This document shows, piece by piece, positions 11,874-24,150 of a stretch of 64,000 nt of DNA (its first letter is position 1; each line of letters begins with the position of its first letter). Source of the stretch: Ailanthus altissimus. Its lineage: Eukaryota; Streptophyta; Magnoliopsida; Sapindales; Simaroubaceae. Made by a program: the position numbers and the translations under genes. The DNA lies in the NCBI GenBank assembly GCA_946807835.1, contig OX327693.1, forward strand, positions 1,195,501 to 1,259,500, written 5' to 3'. The notes beneath the pieces were generated by a model, which saw only the letters and a list, made by a program, of their open reading frames with translations, was not told where the DNA came from and did not search any database.

Positions 11874-12157
11874 ATCTCCTTTCTTAAATAGTTTAATTGA
11901 GGATAATATATTAAAAAAAATTTAATAATTTTTTATTAATAAGGTCAAAAATTTAAACACATTTTGAGCATTTAAAATTTTTTAATCATAAAATAGAATA
12001 TAATGATATTTTATTATTTTTTAATAGAATTTTTTTTAATTAAAATTAACGAATTTTATTACTTAGACAAAGTTGTAAACAAGACTTTTGAAAATATAAA
12101 AATCTGAATACCCTTTTTCTAAATCTTTGGAATCGATATGTCCTTTTTTTCAACATA

Positions 12158-13212
12158 ATTTTTTTTTCTCTCGTTTTGATACAAAGAAGAGGACATCAGA
12201 ATTCACGAAATGGAGAAAAAAGATGTACAACGAGTCTTTATTATTAAACCACTACATCAATTGCAGATCTGTTGGATTTATTTTTCATTCATTTTCATCT
12301 AAAAATAAAATTTAAACCATAACTCTTAACTAATTTAATTTCATTTCTTTTCAAGTTAAAAAAAAAAAAACAAAATGAAGTCGGAAATTGTTTAGTTGGA
12401 TAAAGATCGGACCAAATGTTGGATAAAAAAAATTACAGATAACATTTTGTTGAAACATAAAAGAGAAAAGTATACTTGGACATTTGAGATTTGAGAAAAG
12501 GACATTCAGATCACTATATTTTAAAAATTTTATTTATACTTCTCTCAATCAACGAAATCTTCTATAATTAATGGTGAAAAGATAAAAATAAAAAATTATC
12601 TTATTTTAATTAAAAAATAAAAATTTTGGTCAACCTCCATCAACACTAATTAACTATTAATTAATGATCGATCAATATTAACTTATAGCCAATCAAAATT
12701 AGTTAATAATCAATTAATATCAATCGATAATCGTCGGTCAATGATATTTAATGGCCGGTCAATATCAATCAATAATGATCAACAACTATTGGTCAATACT
12801 GATCAACAACTGTTGATCAACACTGATCAATTATATAACGGACGGTTAATATTTGTCAATGCTAATAAATAACGATCAATGTCCCCTTTCATAAATAGTT
12901 TAGTTAAAGATAATATATTAATAAATTTTTAATACTATATATAAACAAATATTTTAAATAACTTAGTTACGAAAAGAGTTTACTTTTCTTAAAAAGGTCA
13001 AAAGTTTAAACTTATTTTAAGTATTTGATTTTTTTTTTTCAATCATAAAATGGGATATAATAGTAATTTTATTACTTTTCAATAATTTTTTTTAATTAAA
13101 GTTACCGAATTTCGTTAATCGATAAAGTTGTAAACAAGAGTTTTGAAAATATAAAAATATGAATGTCCCTTCCTACAAATCTTAGAAATGATGTCCTTTT
13201 TCCAACATAATT
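12158..13212 (+). repeat. ~1-kb tandem duplication, unit B (uninterrupted)
   Basis: Second unit, directly after unit A. It gives the pre-insertion structure. The last ~325 bp (12887-13212) match 11874-12157 of unit A, with one extra ~80-bp AT-rich stretch. Confidence 0.78.
12630..12886. repeat. Degenerate TGATCAA short-repeat array, copy B
   Basis: Same type of array as at 10690-10920, here with more complete TGATCAACA units near 12775-12830. Confidence 0.65.
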
Positions 13213-14602
13213 TTTTTTTTTCTCACATTTAGTTTATTTTAATATGATATTCTTATTTAACTTAACTTTACATACTCTTAAGCGTAGCTTAGCTTGATTG
13301 GATATAAATATGCAAAGCATTCTCATTTATCCAAATTGAAATAAAACTAAGAGATAAGGGTTCGTATGTCATAGGTGAGAGATTTCCTTATTTTCATATT
13401 TAAACTTTTTTTAAAAAAAAAATTAACTTTACATAATGTAATTAAATTTCTAAACGTTACGTAATTTAATTAAATTTTTAAGTCCGTCATTAAATAAAGT
13501 GTTATGATGGATATAATTACTAATGAATATAGAACACGCAAGAGCAAAAGTTGGCAATTAAGAACCGCGCCGATTTCTTCGACCTTTTTTGCTCCACTTG
13601 TCAAGCCACGACCTATAGCAGTCAAAAGAACTCCCCTTGAATTTTCATAAAATTGCAGTAATAACCTTCTATAAACTAATTTTATTTTGGCCACACCATA
13701 TTTTATAATTAGTTTTTTTGAGCTAACATATTTTAATAATTCGAGTATAGTAATTAATTTCCGGTATATAAATTATAAATGTGACAAGACACAAAACTGT
13801 ACATATATAATAAAGTTCTCACCATCATGCAATGTTTTATAAAGAATAAAAAGTATAGACACATCCATTAAATCGGCGAAACCTAGTGAATATTCTAATT
13901 ATTTTCAAAATATTAACACTTGTATTTGTAGCTCATGGGAAAAGAACTCTGTTTTTTTTCCCCCTTAAATTGCTTGAACATTGTTTGATAATTGGATCTA
14001 GAGAGTCCTTCTAAAAATCTTAGTTCTAATTAATTATGCTCAAATTTATAAAACCCTTCAAGTTGCAGGTTATAAACATTTAATTGTTGCACATATGTCG
14101 TTTAATAATCCTTTAAGTTTCAATTCATTGTGAAATCTCCTTCATTTAAAAAAGGAAAAGTTAAATCCCATTTATTCGTTCAGCTTTTGGAACGATCGTT
14201 TATGTATTGTGCCATATTTGGCTGCTCCCACAAAATATGCAAAGGACAAAAACAAAATTTATAACATAGGCTGCAATTTCAAACAAAATGAAAAGCCGAT
14301 TCACTAGAATTGAGGAGGCAGTAATCTTGTTCTTAAAGCAAACATATGGGCATAAGTTAACATAGCACCGGAAAAACAGAAAATGGATAAGCACTTTTCT
14401 TCTGTTAATTTATGAACTACCCTTTGAAAAATCTCCCATTTTAAGTAACCATGTACGTGCACTTGTCCTTTGGATTTATTTGTATAGCTTTTGTCATCAA
14501 ATATTATTTGTTGAAACGAAGTTAATTTAAAATAGTTAAAGCAAGAATCCCTTTGGAAAATTTGTTGGAATCTATATCCATTTCTTCACATCATTGAAAT
14601 TC
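13213..14602. other. Intergenic, upstream of polygalacturonase
   Basis: AT-rich. A short minus-strand open frame at 13470-13694 has no recognisable domain and I do not call it a gene. The last few hundred bases should hold the polygalacturonase promoter. Confidence 0.55.
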
Positions 14603-14610
14603 TATAAATA
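14603..14610 (+). promoter_or_regulatory. TATA box of the polygalacturonase gene
   Basis: TATAAATA 85 bp before the start codon, followed by a C-rich leader (CCCCAACC, CTTCATCACTTC). Spacing and leader are typical of a plant core promoter. Confidence 0.75.
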
Positions 14611-14694
14611 CCCCAACCAAATCTTTTCATCTTCATCACTTCATCTTCTAACTCCTCAACTTCTCTAGCTATTGATCGCATTTGTATCAACCAA

Positions 14695-16389
14695 ATGGCC
14701 AAACATATAACTTCTCTTATGCTTTTAGTACTTCTCTCGATTCTCTTCTTTAGTTCATATTCAGAAAACCCTTTGAATAACATTAATGTGCTCAACTTGG
14801 GGGCCAAACCAGATGGCAGTACTGATTCAACACAAGCATTTATTGCTGCATGGGCTAAAGCCTGCGGCTCGACGGCGGCAGCAACCATTTATGTGCCAGC
14901 AGGGAGGTTCTTGCTACGCAATGTTGTGTTTCAAGGCCAATGCAAGAACAATGATATTACTATCCGTATTGATGGGACTCTTGTGGCTCCATCAGATTAT
15001 CATGCTATCGGAAATGATGGAAACTGGCTTTTATTTGAGCATGTTAACGGTGTTTCAATTTATGGTGGCATTCTTGATGGCCAAGGTACTGGCTTGTGGG
15101 CTTGTAAAAGATCAGGCAATAAGGGTTGCCCCAGTGGTGCCACTGTAAGTTGAAAGAAGTTTCTATAATCATAAATTTAGAATCTGTTGGATATAGAATT
15201 CGATGAGTATTGGAAATACATGATGAGTGTTTAATTTAATTGCAATTAAAAATACATTTACCAAATACTTTCATGCTGTCGAAGTGAAGCAGAAACTTCT
15301 CTACACTAAACAGATACTAAGTGATTTTTTGTTTCTCAGAGTACTTAATAGATTTCATTTCAGTTACTACATAATGCGAATTATTATAGTTAATTATTTA
15401 ATTTTCTGTTTCTTACGTGTATGGGTGCAGACATTGGGCATTAGCAACTCAAGAAACATTGCAATCAACGGATTAACATCGCTAAATAGCCAGATGTTCC
15501 ATATTGTCGTCAATGGCTGCAACAATGTAAAAGTACAAGGAGTGAGAGTTTCGGCTGCCGGCAATAGCCCTAACACCGACGGCATCCACGTTCAATTATC
15601 CAGCGGTGTCACAATCATGAATTCCAGAATCGAGACTGGCGATGATTGTATATCAGTTGGCCCTGGCACCACCAATTTATGGATTGAAAACGTTGCTTGT
15701 GGCCCTGGCCACGGCATCAGGTATTAAAAATAAAAAAATAAAATAGAACTTGACTATTTTTCTGTGTTAGTATTTCTGATGGTATATTAAGTGATAATTG
15801 ACGTGGGAATGTTGTGATTTTGGTATGGTACAGCATTGGCAGCTTAGGCAAGGAGCTACAGGAGCCTGGAGTGCAAAATGTGACAGTAAAAACAGTGACA
15901 TTTACAGGTACTCAAAATGGAGTGAGGATTAAGTCCTGGGGGAGACTTAGCACTGGCTTTGCTAGGAGCATTCTTTTCCAACACGCTGTTATGAACAATG
16001 TCAATAATCCTATTGTAATCGATCAAAATTACTGCCCTGATAACAAAAATTGTCCTGGCCAGGTACCATATCACTAGCTTAATTACACGTCAAAAATATG
16101 TAACACAAATATAGTTTAAATATCATGGAGTCAAAAAATCTCACTTATTTGGTCTCTATAACAGGCGTCCGGAGTTAAAATTAGTGATGTGAGATACCAA
16201 GACATTCATGGAACATCAGCAAGTGAAGTTGCTGTAAAATTTGATTGCAGTTCCAAGATTCCATGCACTGGAATAAGTTTGGAGGATGTGAAGCTCACTT
16301 ACAAGAATCAACCAGCTGAAGCATCATGTAGCCATGCTGATGGATCGGTTTCTGGTTTTGTTCAGCCAAATAGTTGCTTGCAGTATTAA
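14695..16389 (+). CDS. Polygalacturonase (GH28), exo-PG-like
   Basis: Four exons joined at GT..AG sites: 14695-15144, 15431-15720, 15834-16062, 16165-16389. They sum to 1194 bp, 397 aa. The enzyme hydrolyses alpha-1,4 bonds of homogalacturonan in the cell wall. An N-terminal hydrophobic signal peptide (residues 1 to about 23) is followed by the family start block [12 protein letters not shown]. All four GH28 signatures are intact: NTD 198-200, GDD 220-222, GHG 243-245, RIK 278-280. The first two motifs carry the catalytic aspartates, and Arg/Lys of the last binds substrate. The codon across intron 2 gives GHGISIGSLGK, which confirms that splice. Length and wording fit the secreted exo-PG clade often expressed in pollen; that expression is inferred from the family only. 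No damage is seen. Confidence 0.93.
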
Positions 16390-18003
16390 AAAGTAAAATA
16401 AATAACATTTACTGCACTGGAATTTATTAGAACACTTGAGAAAAAATGTAGTGGAATTGAGACCTAGAAAAGAATTTGTAATTTTTAAGCAATAATGGTA
16501 GCTTTTGCTTGGGCCTTCGCATTGCCCATCAATTGGGCTTGCTTGGAGTCTGGCCTTGTAATCAGATTTGGAACAAACACAAAGTTCATTCCTTTTTAAT
16601 TACAATACGTCGAGTTCATTAGTTATTTATTTTGTGCTTCTTCGAATGTGATAATCATAATCTCTCATTTTTGGCGTCGATATTATGTCCATTCAACTTT
16701 GATATTAGATATATTTTTATTATAATTAAGAAAACTAGAGGGTCTTTGACTCAATCTATATTTGACTAAAAATCAGATGACGTTTTGTGAAAGTAAACTA
16801 AGTGTAGAAGCAAGATATCCATTGCAATATTATGTTCACAACATGTCATTCACAAAGTAAAAAATCAACAAGAAATATAAACAACAGTTAATTGCAATAG
16901 TAAACTGAGCTACGATAAATATTTGACCCTGCATTAACTAGGGTAGCATTGTTAGGATGTTTTGACAAAACGAAAGCAGACTTGTTGAACTAGAGTTTTC
17001 TTTTAATAATTAATGAAGTTTTCTTGTAATATTTTTTTTAAAAAAGAAAAATAATATATATAGTAAATTTCAAATGTCTTTGTTTAAATGGTGATTTTGT
17101 TATGAAATATTGAAGAAACTTATTCTCATAAATAAAAACTCGTTGGTCTCTACCAGAGTTCGATGCACAAACGTTATTGGTAGAATAAGCATTTAGGTGT
17201 TAAAAACTCGCAATTTTAAATCTAATAAAAGTTAGGACTCGTTTGGTTGAACTTTTTAAATAGAGTTTTTGAAGGTAGAGCTTTTGAAAATAGAGCTGTT
17301 AAAAAAAATCATTAATCGTTTGATTGTCAATTAAAAGAACTTTTTTGAAGTAGTAGATCGTTTGATTATATATTGTTAAAAATGCTAATATGTTATTAAA
17401 TTATTAAAAAAGATATTTGATTAAACTTATATTCAAATTCTAAATAATTCAATCTTTTTTTATATATAAGTTTAAATTTATTATATATTTTCTCAAATTT
17501 AATTTTTTAAAGACAAGAATCAAGTAAAATTAATACATAATAATGAACGAATCAATATAAATTATTACTTTTGGTACAAAGCTTTAAAAAAAATTAATTT
17601 TCTCCTCTATTTATAGGGTGAGAATGTTGGTTTTACCCATAACTTTTTCAATTCTTTTTAATTTGAGTGTCTTTATAACCTTTCTTTTCTTGGATTCTAC
17701 TATTAGATTTTTTCTAAAATTGTATTTGATCTTATTTGCCTTAGTAGAATTTGTATTGTATTTTTAGGAATATCTCTTTATTTTAGAGATTTTTTTCATA
17801 ATAAATATAATTTTATCTACAATTCTCTATGTCTCTTGTAAAATAATTTCTTTTTAAAACTACTTTGATTATTTGATGTGGTTATTGTTTTGGACTTTTT
17901 CCTACTCGACATGAGCAAAGGCTATTGCTTCTCATTCAAGGCCCAATCAAATAGGAAAGTCAGTGTTCGACTATGTTCTGTTTAGATTTATAGTGGTAAG
18001 TAT
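16390..18003. other. Intergenic, downstream of polygalacturonase
   Basis: AATAAA at 16397-16402 lies just after the stop; a later site is equally possible. A stretch at 17232-17350 (GACTCGTTTGGTTGAAC and a repeated CGTTTGATT) looks like a decayed MITE end, not proven. No gene is seen. Confidence 0.5.
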
Positions 18004-18230
18004 GACCGAGTAAGATAGTGGGGCTTCGATCATTACTCTGACTAGTTCAAAGGGATTATAGTTCTCTTTTAAGAGTCTAATTGAACAAGGTAATTGGGTT
18101 TCAATCATTGTTTTATCCAGCTTGAAGGGTGTGGACTTATCTTCAATTCTTTAGGAGTTTGATTGAACAGAGTAACTGAATTTCAATCATTGTTCTAATC
18201 AGTTCAGAGAAACCAACCTTAGTTCAAAGA
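18004..18230 (+). repeat. Three diverged ~80-bp tandem repeats
   Basis: Units begin at about 18004, 18083 and 18165. Each reads GA-C(A/G)-GAGTAA or similar, then a TTTCAATCATTGTT block, a TC-AGTTCA block and a TTTAGGAGTTTGATT-like end. No coding function is apparent. Confidence 0.65.
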
Positions 18231-18807
18231 CGTTTCATGGATGACATTTTCTTTTGATTCTTACATATTGGAGGTCTTCTTTACATTTTTTTAGTCTAAA
18301 GTCTTTATGTTTTTTGGGTTGAAGACCTTAGACCTTGTTCGTCAAAATTCATGATGAACAACTTATATATTAGTATGATTGACAAATTTTAAAATATCTA
18401 TATACATCATAAAATTTATTCTACTATTGTACTAATATCATGTTACAACAAAGGTGTTTTAAGATTTTTGTTAAAGATTTATTACTATGTAGTTTTTTCT
18501 TAACTATGCAAAAGCCATACTTTTGGCTTCATTAATATTAGGTAGACGTTTTATACATTAAAAATTAACTTGTTAAATATTTTACCAAATAAATTATAAT
18601 TTTCAAGTGTAATAAATTCTTAAAAGTACTAGCTTAGAGGAAAAAATAAATCTAAGGCAAAATTTGCATTTTTCTTTATATTTCACAAAGGAAGTCAAAT
18701 TAACTCAAAATATATTTTTTTATTTATTTCAAACTTTCAAATAACGATAACACATATTATTTATTTTTATCTTTTTTGATTTAAAAATTTATAGTTAATT
18801 TGATAAG

Positions 18808-19690
18808 TGTTAAGGGAGGGAATGCCTTTCACTCTATTGAGATTAAGTTGAAGTGAAGAACTCTAAGTTCAATCTAAAACTTTAATCTCTTTATGCAGCG
18901 GAATAACCTATTTATCAAACAAAATAGCAAGAATTCAAAGCGGAATATAAAAGATCACAATACAATCTTACGTGGTTCGGTCAATTGCCTATGTCCATGG
19001 TAGATTCAAGCATCCTAACATTTTTTATTAACTCCCTAGAGATTTTACAAGGAAAATCCAATGAAGAACCCTAAAAAGGACCTAGTGTTTAGTGTACCCT
19101 TATTCTACCACAAATAATGAACACCCAAACAATGGTTCCACCCTAGCATACACAAGTACTTAGTGTCTACCCAGTTCTTTTCCTTTCTCAGAGTCTCTCT
19201 TAATGTTTAATCTGAAATAAAGCATTTATAAGTATTTATATAGGAGTTATTTCATGCCTAGTAACCCTATTCCTTGTTGGAGTAGAAGTCATCTTGTTTT
19301 GGAAGTCCAAAAATTTCCAAAATTTGAAATCCAAATCAAAAACAAAAATTTCTCGGCTCTGAAGCCGCAGCGCTGAGGTCCTGGCGCTGCGGCTCTGAGC
19401 GTCATCGTGTCCATCATTGCAACACTGGACTTCATCACGTTTATCACCGCAGTATTGAGGACCTAGCGCCGCGGCGTTGAGGACCTAGCGCTCAACCCTA
19501 GTAGCTCATCCCGCATTTTCTTTGCTTCTTTCGAGTCTTCGAGTCCCGTTTCGCTTCCCCCTTCATGTCCCATACATCCTAGACTTCTCTATACGTGTAT
19601 CATACATTCTAGACTTTTTGTGACTCTTCTATTTGGTATTCATCTTAATTCTTGTCAAACCAAGATTGTTGAATCACCAAATGTCCAACA
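18808..19690 (-). repeat. 3' LTR of gag-only copy 1
   Basis: 883 bp, with ends TGTTAAGGGAGGG on + and TGTCCAACA at the inner boundary. It carries the inverted GC-rich core at about 19355-19500, here enlarged by extra repeats of GACCTAGCGC-like blocks. Confidence 0.88.
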
Positions 19691-19757
19691 AACCTTTACT
19701 TGATTCAAAATCTTCCAAATAAGAAGGCTTTGGGATCCGATCCATATTAATACTCTA

Positions 19758-21035
19758 TCACCTAGAGTTGAATACAGTTAAGTCTTCACCAAGACTTAAC
19801 TTTCCCCAAGCTAGTGACTTTGGTCTCCAAAGGCATTCGTGCACCTTGCATAGGGTATGGATGCGTTGCACTCTTTTTTGACTCTCATCACCTCGGTGAG
19901 CACAGTTTGGATGTTGCCTAGTGGTCTGTATTACCCCAACACCCTGCGTTGGGCTACTCATGGCCACCTCAATAAGCACAAAGATCCCCCCCCCCCAAAT
20001 TGTAGTTTTCACCCTCAAACCTTATAGGTCATTTCTCTACCCTTAGTTTTTCTTTCACGCCTTACACCATGTAAGTCCCTAGTTTCTCTACCTTGCATCC
20101 TCAGCCTTATGTCACCAACTCCATGATGTCATAAGTCATGCCATTCCCCATTAGAGTTTTACCTCTCTTGACTTTGTAATTGGTAAACATCGATCTGTTG
20201 GGACACATATGAACGCTGCATCTTGAATCTAGTATCTATTTGCCAACGTACTTTCCCTTTGAGGTTACCAATGTGTCTACAACTTCGGTATCTTCTTCAG
20301 TCCCGATTGCAGCCCACCCTTCTTGCCCTTGTGATTTCGGATAATCCTTCACAAAATGTCATTCCTTATTATAAAGAAAACACTTCTTGGATCTCCTCCT
20401 TGATTGGTTGTTCTTCCTTCCTTATGCAAGTAATGCTGCTTCACTCTCGAACTCAGAACTCTTTGTCAATTCTTTCGAGTTCTATGATGCATTGATATAA
20501 TTCATCGTTAAAGACTTCTTACCATACAACAACATATCCACAATGCTCTCATAACTCTTTGACAACGAACTTAACAGGATAATGGTCTTGTCTTCATCCT
20601 CAGTCTTAATGCCCAATTGCTCAAGATTTATGATGATCTTGTTGAACTCGTTAATGTGAGCTCTCATTGAAGATCACTCGTGCATTGTTAGTTGATGCAA
20701 TTTCTTTTTCACAAGAAGTTTATTTGCAAGAAACTTCTTCATTTATAATGCCTCGAGTCTCTTTCACAGTTTGAAAGCGGTTTCTTCATCACCAACTTTC
20801 CTTAATAATTTGTCACTCAATGCCAGTATTATGGTGTTGTGAGCATTTTTCTAAATCATGTCCTAATCTTTTGCCCAAACTTTAAGGTTGTTGTTCTATC
20901 GCTAGTTAAGGAGCTGGCTTCCTCTAAAGCCGAGTCTAGCCATTCCTTCACTAATAGAGCTTTAACCTTCTTTCTCCAAAGATTGAAGTCATTCATCCCA
21001 TTGAACTTCTCTATTTCTTACTTGATTGCAGCCAT
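19758..21035 (-). pseudogene. Gag and partial protease of gag-only copy 1
   Basis: Reading starts at the ATG at 21035-21033 (MAAIK, then stop-containing copia gag). Readable blocks include LRAHINEFNKIIINLEQLGI, which matches copy 2 nearly residue for residue, and LLYGKKSLTMN. The tail 20018-19758 reads IQTTRQHPNCAHRGDE and CKVHECLWRPKSLAWGKLS and ends FNSR-stop, as in copy 2. Frameshifts and stops make it non-functional. Confidence 0.85.
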
Positions 21036-21072
21036 GGTTTAAATACCCCAAGTGTGTATTATCGAACTTTTA

Positions 21073-21084
21073 GCTCTGATACCA
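21073..21084 (-). other. Primer binding site of gag-only copy 1
   Basis: Minus strand TGGTATCAGAGC, three bases inside the 5' LTR; initiator tRNA-Met type. Confidence 0.9.
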
Positions 21085-21087
21085 GTT

Positions 21088-21972
21088 TGTTGAAGGAGAG
21101 AACACCCTTCTTCCTCTTGAAATTAAGTTGAAGTGAAGAACCCTATGTTTAACCTAGAACTCTAACCTCTTTGCACAGTGAAATAACCTGTTTATCAAGT
21201 AAAATAGCAAGAATCCAAAGCGGAATATGAAAGATCACAAAACAATCTTACGTGGTTCGGCCAATTGCCTACGTCTATGGTAGATTCAAGGATCTTAGCC
21301 TTTTTTATTAACTCTTTAGAGATTTTATAAGGAAAATCCAATCAAGAACCCTAAAAAGGACCCAGTGTTTAGTGTACCTTTACTCTACCACAAACAATGA
21401 ACACCCAAACAATGGTTCCACCCTAGCGCACAAAGTACTTAGTGTCTACCCAGTTCTTCCCCTCTCTTAGAGTCTCTCTTAATGCTTAATCTGAAATGAA
21501 GGGTTTACAAATGTTTATGTAGGGGTTATTTCTTGCCAAGTAACCGTATTCATTATTGGAGTAAGAGTCCTCTTGTTTTGGAAGTTCAAAACTTCTCAAA
21601 ACTTAAAATTTGGATCAAAAACGAAAATTTCTCGACTCTGACGCTGTAGCACCGAGCGTCATTGCATCCATTGCCGCAGCATTGGGCTTCATCGCATCCA
21701 TCGTCACGACATTGAGGACCCAGCGTTGCGGCGTTGGGCTTCTGGTTTGGGCGCCGTGACGCTCAGCCTTGATAGCTCCTCCCGCGTCTTCGAGTCCTAT
21801 TTCGCTTCTCCCTTCGTATCCCATACATCTTAGACTTCTTTATAGGTATCCCATACATCTTAGACTTCTTTATAGGTATCCCACACATTCTAGACTTTTT
21901 ATGACTCTCCTATTTAGTATTCATCTCAATTCTTATTCAATCAAAATTATTTGAATCATTAAATTTTCAACC
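21088..21972 (-). repeat. 5' LTR of gag-only copy 1
   Basis: 885 bp. It has the same order of blocks as the other family LTRs. The GC-rich core lies at about 21640-21780, and a short duplication of a TCCCATACATCTTAGACTTC block lies at 21818-21870. Confidence 0.87.
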
Positions 21973-21977
21973 ATAAG

Positions 21978-23164
21978 AAATTTATTAAGACCTATATACA
22001 TTAAACACATTTATACTTTAATTTTTTTTTTTGGCTTGATTAATACATTGTAGACCGTTTATATGATAAAAAAAAGAAAAAAAAAAACTTATTGAGAGAA
22101 ATCTATTCTTATATATCGAAAAAAAAAAGCCTTAAACCCCCACTATATAATATATACACTTCACATATTTACTAGCTAAATGCATCATAATCCTTAATTT
22201 GTAGACCTTTCCAAGTCTATACACAACTCATGTAGTCTGACAAGTTCTATTAATGTCGACGGTGCCTTATAAATATCTCATATATTGTTAATGAGTCATA
22301 TTATGTAGCAAGTTGCCTTGCTCTCCTGATTGATGAGGTATTCGATTTTACCTAAAGAATAGACATGTTGGCTCTGATGCACGTGTTTTGCCCCAAACAC
22401 TGTCTGCAAAAGTCTAAAGATTTTAAAAGAATAGTTATGTTTAATTTAAGCATTTTCTCGCACCGAAACTTCCTTTTTAATGTTTTTATTAAAAAAGCAA
22501 CGATTTAAAGAATGAAACCTGCAGCATTTGAATAGAAGAATGACCCTGTCATGAGACTTCGAATTTTGGGAAATAAAAGACCTGAGAGTTGGTAGGATCA
22601 GTTCGTTAAAAAACTCTTAATCTAATTGGCTAAGCCAACATGTTGCCTATTATTATATAGTTTAATGATGTAATATTGTCGGTTGTCTTATATATGGAAC
22701 GCGTGCTTTGATAATACATATTAAGAAATAAAAGATAAAAATAAGGGAATTTACTAATTATCTTCCTAATGTTAGATATTTCATCATTTTCTTCTTTATT
22801 TTTTTAATAAGTATTAATTTTTTTAGTTCTATTTGTCAATTTAAAAGTGACTAATTTCCGTTTAAAAAAAAAGACCAATTATCTCTCACAAAAGAGAATA
22901 ATCATATTTATTAAAAAAAAAATTGTGAGAAAATTGACAAATTATAAAGGGGTTATTAAAAGTTCTTTTTTTTTCTTTTTACATAATGACTTAATTTAGC
23001 GGTCAAGTGTATATCTTTTTAGTTGTGAGGTTGGGGATTCAAGTCTCAGTAGATGTTGAGACAGTGCAATACTTTTTTTTTTCTCTTTTTTATGGGTCTC
23101 TTTTCTTTCACATGCGGTTTGTGTCTCCTTTTCATAAGATTTACTTTTATTTATTTTTAATATA
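21978..23164. other. Intergenic, nothing recognised
   Basis: AT-rich. A stretch at 22995-23070 ends in GGTTGGGGATTCAAGTC, which resembles a pol III B box of a SINE, but I see no convincing A box. 22560-22675 is duplicated at 25204-25320. Confidence 0.45.
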
Positions 23165-23455
23165 GAGTATAAGTTCTTTTAACCTTAATAGGATTATGGA
23201 GTTTACTTTATTGGTGTGGGGTATCTTTCCTCTTTGTAAGGCATATATTCGGGCATACATCAATATAAAAATATAATGTCAATGTGAAAATGTAATATCT
23301 CATCTTTATAATCAAGTATAAGTTCCTCCAACCTTTGTAAGGTTCATAGAGTCTACTTTCTTAGTGTGGGTATTAGTTTCTTCTTCATTTTTAAGGTATG
23401 TATTCGAACATCAATGTAAAAATATAATTTCAGTGTAGAAATGTAATATCTCTTT
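23165..23455 (+). repeat. Two tandem ~145-bp repeats
   Basis: Units at about 23165-23307 and 23310-23455 share AGTATAAGTTC, GGTGTGGG-like, CATCAATGTAAAAATATAAT-like and GAAAATGTAATATCTC blocks. Confidence 0.65.
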
Positions 23456-23825
23456 CCCATATTATTTGGTTGTGGCATTAGTAATCCTCTATAAAAAAAT
23501 TGAAAGTTTCTTTATAAATTAATAAACTCGATCATTCTAATTAAGAAATAATTTGGTTGATAAATTCATTTTTAGTTCATTAAATGATAAATTTTCATTG
23601 ATTTTTTTTTCACTTGTTAAGTTTTTGGCCTTAACAATACATTAACATAAGTTATGTAATGCGTATAAGAAATTATTTAATTACTCTTTTCCAGTTTTGT
23701 AATTAGACAATTTTTCTTTTTAATTTTTCAGTAAATATAAATATCTCTCTTTTAGAATAGTAATTGATCTTTTTTTAAATAAAAAAAGATAAAAGAGAAA
23801 ATATTTGTTTCTGCCGATATTATAA

Positions 23826-24020
23826 AGATAGGGTCAATGAGACATTAAGGACTAAGACAGAAGAAACTTGGCAAAGTGGAATGAAGACATAAATGTTTCT
23901 GCCAACTCCATAGTCGAAGAATATTAAATATGCATGGCATGATGGCAAGTGGGATTTTCCGAATAAGATACACATTGTTAGGTTCGTTCTTATGACCGAC
24001 AAATTGGCTATAGCAAATTG
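23826..24020 (+). repeat. Duplicated segment, copy 1 (pair at 25743-25890)
   Basis: Shares GATAGGGTCAATGAGAC, AAACTTGGCAA, ATGGCAAGTGGGATTTT and GTTAGGTTCGT blocks with 25743-25890, separated by indels. No intact gene is seen in either copy. Confidence 0.6.
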
Positions 24021-24150
24021 GTCATCGAACAACACTTGAACCTCAGCCGATATGTCTAATTCTAGGGGAGGATTATTCAAAATTTTAACTTTGACATTAA
24101 TCAAGAGAGAGATATAATTAACACTAAATTACGTTTATGATCACTTGTTG

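Larger units (their letters stand above)
10228..12157 (+). repeat. ~1-kb tandem duplication, unit A (split by a solo LTR)
   Basis: Starts at the T-run before CTCTCGTTTTGATAC and ends at the same boundary of unit B. Apart from the inserted LTR (10924-11873) it matches unit B along its whole length, including the GATCAA-rich array and the block GTTGTAAACAAGA. No coding capacity. Confidence 0.78.
18808..21972 (-). mobile_element. Gag-only copia-type element (TR-GAG-like), copy 1, complete
   Basis: Minus-strand element of 3165 bp with LTRs at 21972-21088 (5') and 19690-18808 (3'), a PBS at 21084-21073 and a 5-bp target duplication ATAAG (18803-18807 and 21973-21977). The internal part holds gag, a protease fragment and a short tail, but no integrase, RT or RNase H. 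Copy 2 at 42614-45777 is almost exactly the same length and has the same layout and tail. Many stop codons show that it is old. Confidence 0.88.

Noticed and set aside
13470..13694. Small minus-strand open frame of 74 codons
   Set aside because: No recognisable domain, no neighbouring exons and AT-rich intergenic context.
20839..21042. Plus-strand open frame of 67 codons
   Set aside because: It is the antisense of the gag of the minus-strand gag-only element.
22995..23070. Possible tRNA-derived SINE head
   Set aside because: Only a B-box-like stretch is visible; no A box at proper spacing and no tail or duplication.
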